A stretch of DNA of 64,000 nt from Rhodospirillaceae bacterium (lineage in GTDB: Bacteria; Pseudomonadota; Alphaproteobacteria; UBA6615). This document shows positions 26,256-35,668 of the stretch, piece after piece. The notes beneath the pieces were generated by a model that was given only the letters and a program-made list of their open reading frames with translations, made no database searches and was not told where the DNA came from. The position numbers were made by a program, and so were the translations under genes. The DNA is taken from positions 99,844 to 163,843 of the forward strand of contig JABIVD010000022.1 of the NCBI GenBank assembly GCA_018667335.1, written 5' to 3'. Each line of letters starts with the position of its first letter. Position 1 is the first letter of the stretch.

Positions 26256-26720
26256 ATGACAGACGAGATCTATGACGGGCTGACCCAACTCGGCGGACCC
26301 TCGGAATTGCCGGCATCGCCGGACGAGGCGAAGCTGGAGCGGGTCCCGAACCCCAAACCGGGGGCCACATATCTGGTCCGTTTCGCGTGTCCGGAATTCA
26401 CCTCGCTGTGCCCGATCACAGGCCAGCCCGATTTTGCGCATCTCGTCATCGACTATGTGCCCGATGGTTGGCTGGTCGAGAGCAAGTCCCTGAAGCTGTT
26501 TCTCGGCTCGTACCGCAACCATGGCGGCTTTCACGAGGCGTGCACGGTCGATATCGGCCAGCGCATCGAGGCGTTGCTCGACCCGGCCTGGCTGCGGATC
26601 GGCGGCTACTGGTATCCGCGTGGCGGCATCCCCATCGATGTTTTCTACCAATCGGGTGAGCCGCCTGCGGGGCTCTGGCTGCCCGACCAGGGGGTCGCGC
26701 CCTATCGCGGGCGTGGATAG
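26256..26720 (+). CDS. queF: NADPH-dependent 7-cyano-7-deazaguanine reductase, short form
   Basis: This 154-residue unimodular QueF reduces preQ0 to preQ1 with NADPH. The catalytic Cys52 and Asp59 are in [15 protein letters not shown], and the family motif [20 protein letters not shown] follows. The length is right for the short type. ATG 26256 (MTDEIYDG) is preferred over a start 7 codons upstream; its ribosome site (GAAGGG) is a little distant. It lies between queA and queG. Confidence 0.96.
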   Translation: MTDEIYDGLTQLGGPSELPASPDEAKLERVPNPKPGATYLVRFACPEFTSLCPITGQPDFAHLVIDYVPDGWLVESKSLKLFLGSYRNHGGFHEACTVDIGQRIEALLDPAWLRIGGYWYPRGGIPIDVFYQSGEPPAGLWLPDQGVAPYRGRG

Positions 26721-26726
26721 AGGCAT

Positions 26727-27887
26727 ATGGCCGATCCGGCGGTTGAACCGGTTTCCGATTTAGGGACCGACCCCGGCGCGCGTATTCGCGCGAAAGCGCG
26801 CGCGCTTGGCTTCGATGCCGTCGGCTTCGCGCCCGTCCGGCTGGCCCCCCAAATACGCGAAAACCTGGCGGCGTTTCTGGCGGACGGTCGACACGGCGAC
26901 ATGGACTGGCTGCCGGCCAAGGCCGAGCGCCGCCGTGAGCCGGCGGCGCTGTGGCCCGAAGCACGTTCCGTGATCGCACTCGGCATGGCCTACACACCCG
27001 ATGCCGAAGCGTTTGCGAGCCTCGATCAGGAGGGAATCGGCCACCTGTCGGTCTATGCGCGCGGTCGCGACTATCACGACGTGGTCAAGAAACGGCTCAA
27101 GGCGCTGGGCCGGTGGATCTGCGAGGAGTTTCCCGAAGACGTGAAGGTGTTCGTTGATACCGCCCCGGTGATGGAAAAACCCGTGGCCCAGGCCGCAGGT
27201 CTGGGGTGGCAGGGCAAGCACACCAATCTGGTGTCGCGCGAGCATGGCTCGTGGCTGTTTCTGGGGGAGGTGTTCACCACCCTCGAGTTGCCTGACGATA
27301 CCGAAGAGAAAGACCATTGCGGGTCGTGCCGAGAATGTCTTGATGCGTGCCCGACGGGTGCCTTTCCCGCGCCGTATCAGATCGATGCGCGCCGTTGCAT
27401 CTCCTACCTCACAATCGAGCATAAGGGCCCGATCGATCGTGAATTGCGTCCGCTGATCGGCAATCGAATCTATGGCTGCGATGATTGCCTGGCCGCCTGC
27501 CCGTGGAACAAGTTCGCCGCCGCGGCCCCTGTGACCGAGTTGCGGGCACAACCAGAATTCACAGCGCCGCGCCTCACCGATCTTGCACGGCTCGATGATG
27601 GGGAATTCCGTGCATTCTTCTCGAGGACGGCGGTCAAACGCGTCGGACGGGACCGGTTTGTCCGGAACGTATTGATCGCGTTGGGGAATGTCGGGGGCGA
27701 CGGCGCGGCCGAGGCCGTCGGCGAACGGCTGACGGATGCAAACCCGCTGGTGCGTGGGGCGGCCGTGTGGGCCCTTTCGCGCCTTTTGCCTGCGGGTGCG
27801 TTCGCGGACATGCGTACACGCCATATGCCTCGGGAGACCGACAGCCATGTGCTGGACGAGTGGACGGCGACGGAGACTCCCGGCTGA
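26727..27887 (+). CDS. queG: Epoxyqueuosine reductase
   Basis: This 386-residue cobalamin and 4Fe-4S enzyme makes the last step to queuosine. The two ferredoxin clusters are bound by CGSCRECLDACPTGAF (near residue 196) and CDDCLAACPWNKF (near 252). The N-terminal part (DGRHGDMDWLPAKAERRREP) is typical, and a short HEAT-like tail follows (GAAVWALSRL). It starts 7 bases after queF. It is one of four B12-dependent systems in the window, with the mutase, MetH and their helpers. Confidence 0.96.
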   Translation: MADPAVEPVSDLGTDPGARIRAKARALGFDAVGFAPVRLAPQIRENLAAFLADGRHGDMDWLPAKAERRREPAALWPEARSVIALGMAYTPDAEAFASLDQEGIGHLSVYARGRDYHDVVKKRLKALGRWICEEFPEDVKVFVDTAPVMEKPVAQAAGLGWQGKHTNLVSREHGSWLFLGEVFTTLELPDDTEEKDHCGSCRECLDACPTGAFPAPYQIDARRCISYLTIEHKGPIDRELRPLIGNRIYGCDDCLAACPWNKFAAAAPVTELRAQPEFTAPRLTDLARLDDGEFRAFFSRTAVKRVGRDRFVRNVLIALGNVGGDGAAEAVGERLTDANPLVRGAAVWALSRLLPAGAFADMRTRHMPRETDSHVLDEWTATETPG

Positions 27888-27935
27888 GGGCCGCGCTAGT
27901 CTCTTCGGCACGAGATTTGACGGGGAGGGAATGGG

Positions 27936-28430
27936 ATGAGCGTTTCTGTATCGGAATTGGTGCACGAGTTCGTGGCTCTGCACGACAATGAAGTGAACTG
28001 GCAGGAGGGCGAGGACGTCAACGAGCTGTTGTCGCTGCCGCCGGGCGTGAAGGTGAAGATCTTCAACTATGACGCGGAGATGCAGCGGGTCGATATGAAG
28101 GTCCGCTTCCCGCCGGGCTACGTCGAGCCGGAGCACAGCCACAAGAGCTGGCATTCGATTATGGTACTGGCCGGCCGGATGTGCGTGGCGGGCAAGGATC
28201 TGCGCCCGGGTGACTATGTGTTCGGCGGCAACACGCTGCACGGGCCCTATGAGTATCCAGATGGCTGCGAGGTCTTCACCGTGTTCATGGGCGAGGGAAC
28301 TCAGCACGAGTGGGATGAGGACAAGCATCTCGCCCATCAGAACAGTTGGGATGCCGAGACGGATGCCGGCAAGGACGGGGTCGCCAAGCAGGCGGCCGCG
28401 CGATCCGGCAGCAAAGTCAGCGCGGATTGA
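27936..28430 (+). CDS. Cupin domain protein
   Basis: This 164-residue single-domain cupin has motif 1 as GYVEPEHSHKSWHSIMVLAG (residues 61-80) and motif 2 as PGDYVFGGNTLHGP (near 92). His residues in both motifs could bind a metal. The reaction is unknown. GGGGAGGGAATGGG precedes the ATG, a strong ribosome site. The next gene (YciI family) begins 10 bases later, so the two form an operon, possibly for the turnover of one small molecule. Confidence 0.85.
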   Translation: MSVSVSELVHEFVALHDNEVNWQEGEDVNELLSLPPGVKVKIFNYDAEMQRVDMKVRFPPGYVEPEHSHKSWHSIMVLAGRMCVAGKDLRPGDYVFGGNTLHGPYEYPDGCEVFTVFMGEGTQHEWDEDKHLAHQNSWDAETDAGKDGVAKQAAARSGSKVSAD

Positions 28431-28439
28431 AGGGCTGTC

Positions 28440-29045
28440 ATGGCGACGTATTTCTTCTATTGCCGGGACAAGCCGGACTCCAGGGGAGGCCGACAGGCGA
28501 TCGTCGAGGAGCACTGGGCCTTCATGGACGGCTATGCCGACCGGATGGTCGCGCGCGGTCCGACCCTGGCCGACGATGGTGAAACCCCGACCGGCAGCAT
28601 GCACATGGTCGAGCTTGCCGATGCCGAGGCGGCCCGGGTGTTCGCCTATGAGGAACCCTATGCAAAGGCCGGTGTGTTCGAAGACATCATCGTACGCCGC
28701 TGGCGCAATGCGCTTGGGCGCACGATGTGGGATTTCGAAGGCGATCCCGAGAACAACCAGCGGTTCCTTGTGATCGGGCACGGCCGCCCCGGCACCACCG
28801 AGGCGCGCGACGGCTTGCTTGAGGCGCATCGTGAATATTTCATCGACGGCGGCTATCTGCCCGGGTTCATCGAGCGTGGCCCGTTGTACAACGACGATGA
28901 AACCGAGTGGTTGGGCAGCGCCATGCTGATCGAGTTGCCCGACCGTGGCGCGGTCGAGGAAATGCTGGCCGACGAGCCCTACTGTAAGGCCGGTCTCTAC
29001 ACGAGCGTGGACATTCATCGCTGGCGGTTCGGCGGTCGCCACTAG
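28440..29045 (+). CDS. YciI-like protein with two tandem domains
   Basis: The protein has 201 residues. Two YciI-like ferredoxin folds are in line: residues 1-95 (HWAFMDGYADRMVARGPTL, then EEPYAKAGVFEDIIVRRW) and residues 105-199 (HREYFIDGGYLPGFIERGPL, then DEPYCKAGLYTSVDIHRW). Each has the His-Asp pair typical of the family and the EPYxKAG motif. YciI relatives include muconolactone isomerase-like and dehydrochlorinase-like proteins, but most have no known reaction. The internal duplication is clear. It is probably cotranscribed with the cupin. Confidence 0.85.
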   Translation: MATYFFYCRDKPDSRGGRQAIVEEHWAFMDGYADRMVARGPTLADDGETPTGSMHMVELADAEAARVFAYEEPYAKAGVFEDIIVRRWRNALGRTMWDFEGDPENNQRFLVIGHGRPGTTEARDGLLEAHREYFIDGGYLPGFIERGPLYNDDETEWLGSAMLIELPDRGAVEEMLADEPYCKAGLYTSVDIHRWRFGGRH

Positions 29046-29152
29046 ATCGGCAACAGTTCAATTATTCGAGCGTATGACGAACCGTTGCACCGCGCGCGTG
29101 GGCGGCTTACATAGACGCCCCGTCTGCCAACCAACCCTGTTGAGAGTGCGCC

Positions 29153-30832
29153 GTGAACACCCAGCAATATGTCTATGTCATGAAGGGCCTGACCAAGGCC
29201 TTCCCTGGTGGCCGCAAGGTTGTCGAAGATGTCTGGTTGAGCTTCATGCCCGGCGCCAAGATCGGCGTCCTGGGGCTGAACGGTTCCGGCAAATCGACCC
29301 TGCTCAAGATCATGGCCGGGCTCGACAAAGAGTTTCAGGGCGAGGCCTGGGCCGCCGACGGATTGAAAATCGGATATCTGCAGCAGGAACCCGAACTCGA
29401 CGCCGACAAGGATGTAATGGGCAATGTCATGGAGGGCGTTGCCGAGACCAAGGCGCTGCTGGATCGCTTCAACGAGGTGAGCATGCGCTTCGGTGAGGAT
29501 ATTACACCCGAGGAAATGGACGCGCTGATCGCGGAGCAGGCCGAACTGCAGAACGAAATCGATGCGAGCGACGCATGGGAGCTCGACCGCCAGATCGAGA
29601 TTGCCATGGATGCGCTGCGTTGCCCGGCGGGTGACGCCGATGTCTCGACGCTGTCAGGTGGCGAGCGTCGCCGGGTCGCGCTGTGCCGTCTACTGCTGTC
29701 GCGTCCCGACATGCTGTTGCTCGACGAGCCGACCAACCATCTCGATGCCGAATCCGTCGCCTGGCTCGAACGCTTTCTCGAGGACTATTCCGGTACCGTT
29801 GTCGCCGTGACCCATGATCGCTACTTCCTTGATAACGTCGCCGGCTGGATTCTCGAGCTGGACCGCGGCAAGGGGTTGCCCTTCGAAGGCAATTACAGCG
29901 GCTGGCTCGAGGCGAAAGGGAAACGCCTGGCACAGGAAGAACGCGAGGAATCATCACGCCAGCGCACGATTAAGCAGGAGCTCGAATGGGTGCGTCAGAG
30001 CCCGCGGGCGCGTCAGGCCAAGAGCAAATCACGCGTCGATGCCTATGAGAAGCTCGTCGCGGACAGCCAGGACAAGGCGCCGGAGGATCAGCAGATCACG
30101 ATTCCGCCAGGCCCGCGCCTGGGCGACCTGGTGATTGAAGCCGAGAGCCTCCGCAAGGGGTTCGGCAATCAGCTGCTGATCGACGACCTCAACTTCAAGA
30201 TGCCGCCGGGCGCGATCGTCGGCGTGATCGGACCGAATGGCGCCGGTAAAACCACCTTCTGTCGCATGGTGACGTCGCAGGACACGCCCGATTCCGGAAA
30301 CATTCGGATCGGCGACACCGTTGTGATGGGATATGTCGACCAGAGCCGCGACGCGCTGTCCGAGGAAAAGACCGTTTGGGAGGAAATCTCGGAAGGGATC
30401 GATGTCATCGAACTCGGCAAGCGCAATGTGCAAAGCCGCGCCTACGTCGCCGGGTTTAACTTCAAGGGTTCGGACCAGCAGAAACCTGTTGGACAGCTGT
30501 CCGGTGGTGAGCGCAACCGCGTTCATCTGGCCAAGGTACTGAAGTCGGGCTCCAATTTCCTGATGCTGGATGAGCCGACCAATGATCTGGATGTCGATAC
30601 GCTGCGCGCGCTAGAGGAAGCCTTGCTCGAATTCCCGGGCTGCGCGATCGTCGTCAGCCATGATCGCTGGTTCCTCGATCGTATCGCGACGCATATCCTC
30701 GCCTTCGAGGGCGACAGTGAAGTGGTCTGGTTCGAGGGCAACTACGAGGCCTACACCGAGGACCTGAAGCGCCGTAAGGGCGCAGATGCGGACCGTCCGC
30801 ACCGGATCAAATACAAGCCACTTCAGCGCTGA
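29153..30832 (+). CDS. ettA: Energy-dependent translational throttle protein EttA
   Basis: This 559-residue ABC-F protein sits in the ribosomal E site and gates the first elongation step by ATP level. It has two ATP-binding domains: Walker [10 protein letters not shown] (near 45) and GPNGAGKTT (near 362), signatures [11 protein letters not shown] and [13 protein letters not shown], and Walker [12 protein letters not shown] and [11 protein letters not shown] charged linker (residues 250-305) lies between them. The C-terminal end [10 protein letters not shown] is typical. The start is GTG at 29153. It stands alone and converges with mlaC. Confidence 0.96.
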   Translation: MNTQQYVYVMKGLTKAFPGGRKVVEDVWLSFMPGAKIGVLGLNGSGKSTLLKIMAGLDKEFQGEAWAADGLKIGYLQQEPELDADKDVMGNVMEGVAETKALLDRFNEVSMRFGEDITPEEMDALIAEQAELQNEIDASDAWELDRQIEIAMDALRCPAGDADVSTLSGGERRRVALCRLLLSRPDMLLLDEPTNHLDAESVAWLERFLEDYSGTVVAVTHDRYFLDNVAGWILELDRGKGLPFEGNYSGWLEAKGKRLAQEEREESSRQRTIKQELEWVRQSPRARQAKSKSRVDAYEKLVADSQDKAPEDQQITIPPGPRLGDLVIEAESLRKGFGNQLLIDDLNFKMPPGAIVGVIGPNGAGKTTFCRMVTSQDTPDSGNIRIGDTVVMGYVDQSRDALSEEKTVWEEISEGIDVIELGKRNVQSRAYVAGFNFKGSDQQKPVGQLSGGERNRVHLAKVLKSGSNFLMLDEPTNDLDVDTLRALEEALLEFPGCAIVVSHDRWFLDRIATHILAFEGDSEVVWFEGNYEAYTEDLKRRKGADADRPHRIKYKPLQR

Positions 30833-30864
30833 TTGATATTCTCAGTGACTGTCAGAGACAGCGT

Positions 30865-31482
30865 CTAGCTGTCCCGCATCTTGCGCAGTCGCGCGAGCAG
30901 TGCCGACAGGTTGCGGCCACCGTTGCGGATAACAGAGTTGAACTCATCGCGTTGGGTGTTCGCCATGCTGATGCCTTCGAGCTTCACATCGACGATCTTG
31001 ATGATTTCGCCCTGGCTCGCAACCCGCCACTCAATTCGCACAGGCGAGGTGGGGCTGGTGAAGAACAGGCTCGAGACCAGGGCCACTTTTTCCGGGCCAT
31101 TGGTCGGCTCATTTGACGCATTGCGGACCTCGAACGCCTGTCCGGAATAGAGCGAAAACCGGTCGGCCCAGGTGTTGACGATGACGTCCTCGAAAAGGAC
31201 CAGATATTCCTCGCGCTCCTGCTTGGACGCGCTGCGCCAGTACCGGCCCAGTGCGAAGCGGGCAATCCCGTCCACCGCGAACCCTTCGCGGAACAGGTTC
31301 CGGAACTGGGTGCGACGTTCTTGGCCGGATATATCGGTATCGGTCAGGGTCGAAATGGCCCGCTCCGAGAGAGTCTTGATGAATGATACGGACGCGTCCA
31401 GATGCTGATCTGCCCGCGCCGCAGGCGCGGCGAAGAGCAAAGCGACAACAATGACGAACGCCGGGGTGAAGCGCGCGATCAC
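30865..31482 (-). CDS. mlaC: MlaC-family periplasmic phospholipid-binding protein
   Basis: This 205-residue protein has a signal peptide (residues 1-24, AAPAARA). The MlaC/Ttg2 domain follows, with FRNLFREGFAVDGIARFALGRYWRSA and LFEDVIVNTWADRFSLYSGQ. MlaC carries phospholipids between the MlaA complex in the outer membrane and the MlaFEDB complex in the inner membrane, keeping lipid asymmetry. It lies 11 bases after mlaA, so they are one operon. The mlaFEDB genes are not in this window. Confidence 0.93.
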   Translation of the reverse strand: MIARFTPAFVIVVALLFAAPAARADQHLDASVSFIKTLSERAISTLTDTDISGQERRTQFRNLFREGFAVDGIARFALGRYWRSASKQEREEYLVLFEDVIVNTWADRFSLYSGQAFEVRNASNEPTNGPEKVALVSSLFFTSPTSPVRIEWRVASQGEIIKIVDVKLEGISMANTQRDEFNSVIRNGGRNLSALLARLRKMRDS

Positions 31483-31493
31483 CTGATCTAGCC

Positions 31494-32291
31494 CTACTGG
31501 CCCGACGCGGTTTCTTTAGCGCCCGAATCTTCGTCCAAATCCAGACCGAGTGTCGGGGCAGGCTGGACGGGAACGGACCCGCCATTGCGGACCTGGTCTT
31601 CGCGCTGTTGCCGGTAGAGGCTGCGAACAGCGGCGTAGTAATCGAGTGAGTTGCGCTGCAGATCGCGAACCTGGTCGATATTGTTGGAGCGCCGCACGAT
31701 GGCATTGCCGGTCGCACGACCGATTGTCACCGGAGTGTCGGTGACCCAACCAACCGGGTCGAAGAAGAAATCGCCAATCGTACCGAATGTGTCACGCAAA
31801 GAAGACGGGCCAATCAGCGGCAACATCACATACGGGCCCTGTTCGAAGCCCCACACGGCGAGGGTCTGACCGGCGTCTTCGAAGACGGGTTGCTTGTCAG
31901 GCATCGTGTTGCCGAGAAGGAATGTGGGCAGCGCGGTGAAGAAGCGCGTCGCGGCCATATTTGCCCGCTCCATGTCGCCCTGCAGAAGAGAGTGCAGGAA
32001 ACTCAGGGGCATGAAGAGATTGGTTATGAAATTCTCGATCGGCGGCTTGAGTTCATTGGGAAACAAATCCCTGTAGGTGACGGCCGTCGGCTGCAGCACC
32101 AGCTGATCCACCGCAACATTCGCTGCGAAGACCAAGCGGTTGGCAGGTTCGAACGGATCGTTCGCCTTTTCGAATTCTGCCATGGCTTCTTTGTCATCGC
32201 TCGGCGGAATAGCACACGCCGTCAGCGCGCCCATCAGCAGCGCAGCGAACAAAAAGCGGGAAGGTTTAAGGTCGGTGATTGTTTTCAACAT
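31494..32291 (-). CDS. mlaA: MlaA (VacJ) outer-membrane lipoprotein
   Basis: This 265-residue lipoprotein has a signal peptide ending in the lipobox LTAC (Cys about residue 26). The MlaA domain follows: FEKANDPFEPANRLVFAAN, DLFPNELKPPIENFITNL and GPYVMLPLIGPSSLRDTFG. It draws mislocalised phospholipid from the outer leaflet and hands it to MlaC. ATG 32291 has GAGAGAT just upstream and gives a proper lipoprotein signal; the longer frame to 32360 does not. The C-terminal tail (residues 230-265) is acidic and Pro-rich. Confidence 0.94.
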   Translation of the reverse strand: MLKTITDLKPSRFLFAALLMGALTACAIPPSDDKEAMAEFEKANDPFEPANRLVFAANVAVDQLVLQPTAVTYRDLFPNELKPPIENFITNLFMPLSFLHSLLQGDMERANMAATRFFTALPTFLLGNTMPDKQPVFEDAGQTLAVWGFEQGPYVMLPLIGPSSLRDTFGTIGDFFFDPVGWVTDTPVTIGRATGNAIVRRSNNIDQVRDLQRNSLDYYAAVRSLYRQQREDQVRNGGSVPVQPAPTLGLDLDEDSGAKETASGQ

Positions 32292-32703
32292 TATCTCTCG
32301 TCCACATCGCAAGTCCGGCTCCCTTACCCAGGAAAACAGCCAGTTGCGTGACCTGCACACAAAACCACCGCCACATCATGCCCTGATGCCCTTGCGAGAA
32401 CCTTAACGCGCCGCCCCCACGGCACGCCTCGGTCTGGTCGTGTGATTAATTTGCTACCACAGCCCTTGGGGCAGCGCCACACGGAAAGCAAGCGGTCAGG
32501 GTGGTGTCGGGAACATTGTTGCAGAATAGATACACTTTATGGATACGAATCGGGCACAACCGTGAGATTTCACTGGAAAACATAAAGGTATAAATATATG
32601 TTTATGTCAATGGTCGGCCGAATCGAGAAGGTCGGTACCGATTCGTGCCCCCTCGGAACGGGGAATTGTTTCAACCGGAATACGAGAGATCGCCAGTACC
32701 GCC
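32292..32703. other. Intergenic region between mlaA and the methyl-cycle operon
   Basis: No gene is seen in these 412 bases. The left part is GC-rich. From about 32510 to 32615 it becomes AT-rich and holds the promoter and operator region of the ArsR-methyltransferase operon, including the dyad at 32580-32607. The last 95 bases would be the 5' leader of that transcript. No riboswitch fold was recognised. Confidence 0.7.
32580..32607. promoter_or_regulatory. Palindromic operator, probable autoregulatory site of the ArsR-type regulator
   Basis: ACATAAA-gg-TATA-aa-TATA-tg-TTTATGT is a 28-base dyad with 11 of 14 positions symmetric. It overlaps a TATAAA -10-like box, lies 97 bases before the regulator's ATG, and is far more AT-rich than its surroundings. 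ArsR-family dimers bind such dyads, and repression of its own operon is the simplest reading. Confidence 0.65.
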
Positions 32704-33678
32704 ATGGACCAAGTCCTTGCACTCTTGCGTGCGGCCGGAGAGCCGAACCGCCTTCGTATCCTGGCCTTGTGCGCCCATGGTGACCTGACCGTCAGTGAAC
32801 TGACGCGGATTCTGGGAGAGAGTCAGCCCAGCGTCTCCCGCCATTTGAAACTCCTTTGCAATGCCGGACTGCTCGAACGTCTCCAGGAAGGCAGCTGGGC
32901 GTTCTTCCATCTGGCGTCCGGAACACCGATCGCCGATATTCTGCGATCTTTGATAGACCAAATTGACGACGCGGACGGCCTTGTTGCCCAGGACCGTCGA
33001 CGCCTCGACGAAATCAAGGATGGCCGGGCAAAGCTGGCCGAAGCCTATTTTCGGGAAGCCGCCGGTTCGTGGGACCAAATTCGCGCGTTGCACGTCGATG
33101 AGGGCGTGGTCGAGAATGCGATTCAGGATCTGCTGGCGGGCGAAACGCACGACTCCCTCCTGGATATCGGGACCGGCACCGGTCGCATGCTGCAGCTCTT
33201 GAGTGATCGGGTGCGTGTGGCCGTGGGCGTGGACCAGTCCCGTGACATGCTTGCCGTAGCCCGCACCAACCTGTCGGCGGCGCGCTACCGCAATTGCAAC
33301 GTCCGCCAAGCCGATATGTACCAGCTGCCGTTCGATGACCAGTCTTTCGATCTCGTGATCCTGCACATGGTCCTGCATTTTGCCGATGAGCCCGGCGACG
33401 CGATCCGGGAAGCGGCGCGGGTTCTCAAGCCGGGTGGCGCTTTCGTGGTGGTGGATTTTGCGCCCCACGCGATGGAGGAATTGCGCGACCAGCACGCCCA
33501 TCGGCGGCTCGGCTTTCGGACAGAAGAGGTTGGCCGCTGGGTGGCCGACCATGGTTTGCAAACAATCGACGTTCGCACCCTGCCGGGTAATTCCCTCGAC
33601 GTCACAATCTGGAAAACCCGACGGCCCGCCGATGTGCAATCGATTGGCACGCCGATCCGTCCACGCGCCAGCGCCTAG
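32704..33678 (+). CDS. ArsR-family regulator fused to a SAM methyltransferase domain
   Basis: The protein has 324 residues. Residues 1-85 are an ArsR/SmtB winged helix (LTVSELTRILGESQPSVSRHLKLL recognition region, given here as SELTRILGES and SVSRHLKLL). Residues 140-290 are a class I methyltransferase with LLDIGTGTGRMLQLL (motif I), VGVDQS and QADMYQLPFDDQSFD. It heads the metF-metH operon, which suggests it senses SAM or S-adenosylhomocysteine through the methyltransferase pocket. SahR is the described ArsR-type sensor for this cycle, but the fusion is different. No metal-binding cysteines of ArsR type are seen. Confidence 0.88.
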   Translation: MDQVLALLRAAGEPNRLRILALCAHGDLTVSELTRILGESQPSVSRHLKLLCNAGLLERLQEGSWAFFHLASGTPIADILRSLIDQIDDADGLVAQDRRRLDEIKDGRAKLAEAYFREAAGSWDQIRALHVDEGVVENAIQDLLAGETHDSLLDIGTGTGRMLQLLSDRVRVAVGVDQSRDMLAVARTNLSAARYRNCNVRQADMYQLPFDDQSFDLVILHMVLHFADEPGDAIREAARVLKPGGAFVVVDFAPHAMEELRDQHAHRRLGFRTEEVGRWVADHGLQTIDVRTLPGNSLDVTIWKTRRPADVQSIGTPIRPRASA

Positions 33679-33686
33679 GAATATTC

Positions 33687-34595
33687 ATGGCATCCGACAC
33701 AAACAATTTCGAACCGGCGCCTGCGGCCCGCGCGCTTTCTGTCAGTTTCGAGTTCTTCCCGCCGAAGACGCCGGAGATGGAGGTGTCGTTGTGGAACACG
33801 GTGTGTGATCTGGCACCGATCAACCCGTCTTTTATCTCTGTGACCTACGGCGCGGGCGGCTCGACACGTGAGCGGACCCACGCAACCGTTTCCCGGATTG
33901 TCAACGAGGCGGGACTGACGGCGGCGGCGCATTTGACATGTGTGGATGCCACACGCGCCGAGATCGAGAGTGTCGCGCGGGACTACTGGGCCGCGGGTGT
34001 CCGGCATATTGTTGCCCTGCGCGGTGATCCCCCGGAAGGTGAAACGGGCTACATCCCGCATCCCGACGGCTATGCGTACGCTGCGGACCTCGTCGCAGGG
34101 CTGCAAACGGTCGCGCCGTTCGAGATATCGGTGGCCGCCTATCCCGAAACCCACCCCGAGGCACCCAGTGCCGATTTCGATATCGACAATCTGAAGCGCA
34201 AGGCCGACGCGGGTGCAGCCCGCGCCATCACCCAGTTCTTCTTCGACAATGGCGCGTTTCTGCGCTTTCGCGACCGGGTCGCGGCGGCTGGAATCGATAT
34301 TCCCCTGATCCCCGGCATCATGCCGGTCGGCAACTTCAAGAGCATGATGCGTTTCTCGGCGATGTGTGGCGCGAGTGTGCCGAACTGGCTGGCCGAGGCC
34401 TATGACGGGTTGGACGACGACCCTGCGGGCCGGGTCGAGGTCGGCACGCGCATCGCGAGCGAGCAATGCCTCGAGCTCCGTGACCACGGGATCGACGACT
34501 TCCACTTCTACACATTGAACCGCGCGGACATGACCCATGCGATTTGCCGCAATCTGGGCATATCCACTGCCGGTTCGGAGACCCAGGCATCATGA
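33687..34595 (+). CDS. metF: 5,10-methylenetetrahydrofolate reductase
   Basis: This 302-residue FAD enzyme makes 5-methyl-THF, the methyl donor for MetH. Family marks are FEFFPPKTPEME, SVTYGAGGSTRERTH, ALRGDPPEGE and ITQFFFDNGAFLRF. It starts 8 bases after the ArsR-methyltransferase stop, and its stop overlaps the start of the homocysteine methyltransferase gene (ATGA). The cytosolic pathway is thus encoded in order: sensor, MetF, then both parts of methionine synthase. Confidence 0.95.
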   Translation: MASDTNNFEPAPAARALSVSFEFFPPKTPEMEVSLWNTVCDLAPINPSFISVTYGAGGSTRERTHATVSRIVNEAGLTAAAHLTCVDATRAEIESVARDYWAAGVRHIVALRGDPPEGETGYIPHPDGYAYAADLVAGLQTVAPFEISVAAYPETHPEAPSADFDIDNLKRKADAGAARAITQFFFDNGAFLRFRDRVAAAGIDIPLIPGIMPVGNFKSMMRFSAMCGASVPNWLAEAYDGLDDDPAGRVEVGTRIASEQCLELRDHGIDDFHFYTLNRADMTHAICRNLGISTAGSETQAS

Positions 34596-35668
34596 TTCAG
34601 GCACGGACCAAGAAGGCCCTCGCAGATGAGCTGACCGAGCGAATTGTCGTCCTCGACGGGGCGATGGGGACGGAGATTCAGGCGTTGAAGCTCGTGTCCG
34701 CCGACTACCATGGCAAGCATTTCGAAGGCCTCGGCAATGATCTGACGGGGAACAATGACATTCTCAACCTGACGGCGCCGGATGCCATCCGCGAGATTCA
34801 TCTGAGCTACCTGGCCGCCGGCGCCGACATCGTGACGACCAACACATTCAATGCGACGACGGTCTCTCAGGCCGACTACGCCATGGAAGAGTATGTGGTC
34901 GAGATCAATTCCGAAGGGGCACGTCTGGCCCATGAGGCATGTGACCAGGCGATGGAGCGCGAGCCGGGACGCACCTGTTGGGTGGCCGGTGCGATCGGGC
35001 CGACCAACAAGACCACCTCGATCTCACCCGACGTCAACGACCCGGGATTTCGTGCGATCGATTTCGACACGCTCAAGGACTCCTACAAGCAAGCGGCGCG
35101 CGCGCTTCTGGTGGGCGGCGTCGATCTGTTTCTCATCGAGACGATCTTCGACACGCTGAACGCCAAGGCCTGCATCTTCGGGCTCGAGGAATTGTTTGAG
35201 GAAACCCAGGAGCGCCGTCCGATATTGATCTCAGGCACGATCACGGACCTGTCGGGCCGGACCCTGACCGGGCAGACACCCGAGGCCTTCTGGAATTCGG
35301 TCCGCCATGCCAACCCGCTGACCATCGGGCTGAATTGCTCCATGGGCGCCGAGGGAATGCGGCCCTATCTCGTCGAGCTGTCGCGTGTCGCGGATGCCTT
35401 CATCTGCGCCTATCCCAACGCCGGGCTGCCGAACGAATTCGGAGAATATGATGAGGAAGCCGACCAGACGGCCGGCTTCGTGCGTGAGTGGGCTCAGGAC
35501 GGACTGCTGAATATCGTCGGCGGCTGCTGCGGCACCACGCCGGCCCACATTGCGGCAATTCGCAAGGCGGTGGATGGACTGCCGCCGCGTCTGGCGCCCG
35601 AACGTCCGGCGGCGATGCGCCTGTCCGGCCTTGAGCCCTTCACGGTTGCGACGGGGGATGCGGCATGA
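34592..35668 (+). CDS. metH: Methionine synthase N-terminal module (homocysteine methyltransferase)
   Basis: The protein has 358 residues. It is the zinc-dependent homocysteine-binding barrel of MetH as a separate protein. It opens with [12 protein letters not shown], and the three zinc cysteines are in [11 protein letters not shown] (near 245) and [12 protein letters not shown] (near 309). It receives the methyl group from cobalamin held by the next gene product. ATG 34592 overlaps the metF stop; a longer frame back to 34544 lies inside metF. The two-gene MetH layout is common in alphaproteobacteria. Confidence 0.94.
   Translation: MIQARTKKALADELTERIVVLDGAMGTEIQALKLVSADYHGKHFEGLGNDLTGNNDILNLTAPDAIREIHLSYLAAGADIVTTNTFNATTVSQADYAMEEYVVEINSEGARLAHEACDQAMEREPGRTCWVAGAIGPTNKTTSISPDVNDPGFRAIDFDTLKDSYKQAARALLVGGVDLFLIETIFDTLNAKACIFGLEELFEETQERRPILISGTITDLSGRTLTGQTPEAFWNSVRHANPLTIGLNCSMGAEGMRPYLVELSRVADAFICAYPNAGLPNEFGEYDEEADQTAGFVREWAQDGLLNIVGGCCGTTPAHIAAIRKAVDGLPPRLAPERPAAMRLSGLEPFTVATGDAA

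Noticed and set aside
26760..29042. Open frame of 760 codons on the minus strand
   Set aside because: It lies antisense to queG, the cupin and the YciI gene, all with strong family motifs. No domain is seen in it.
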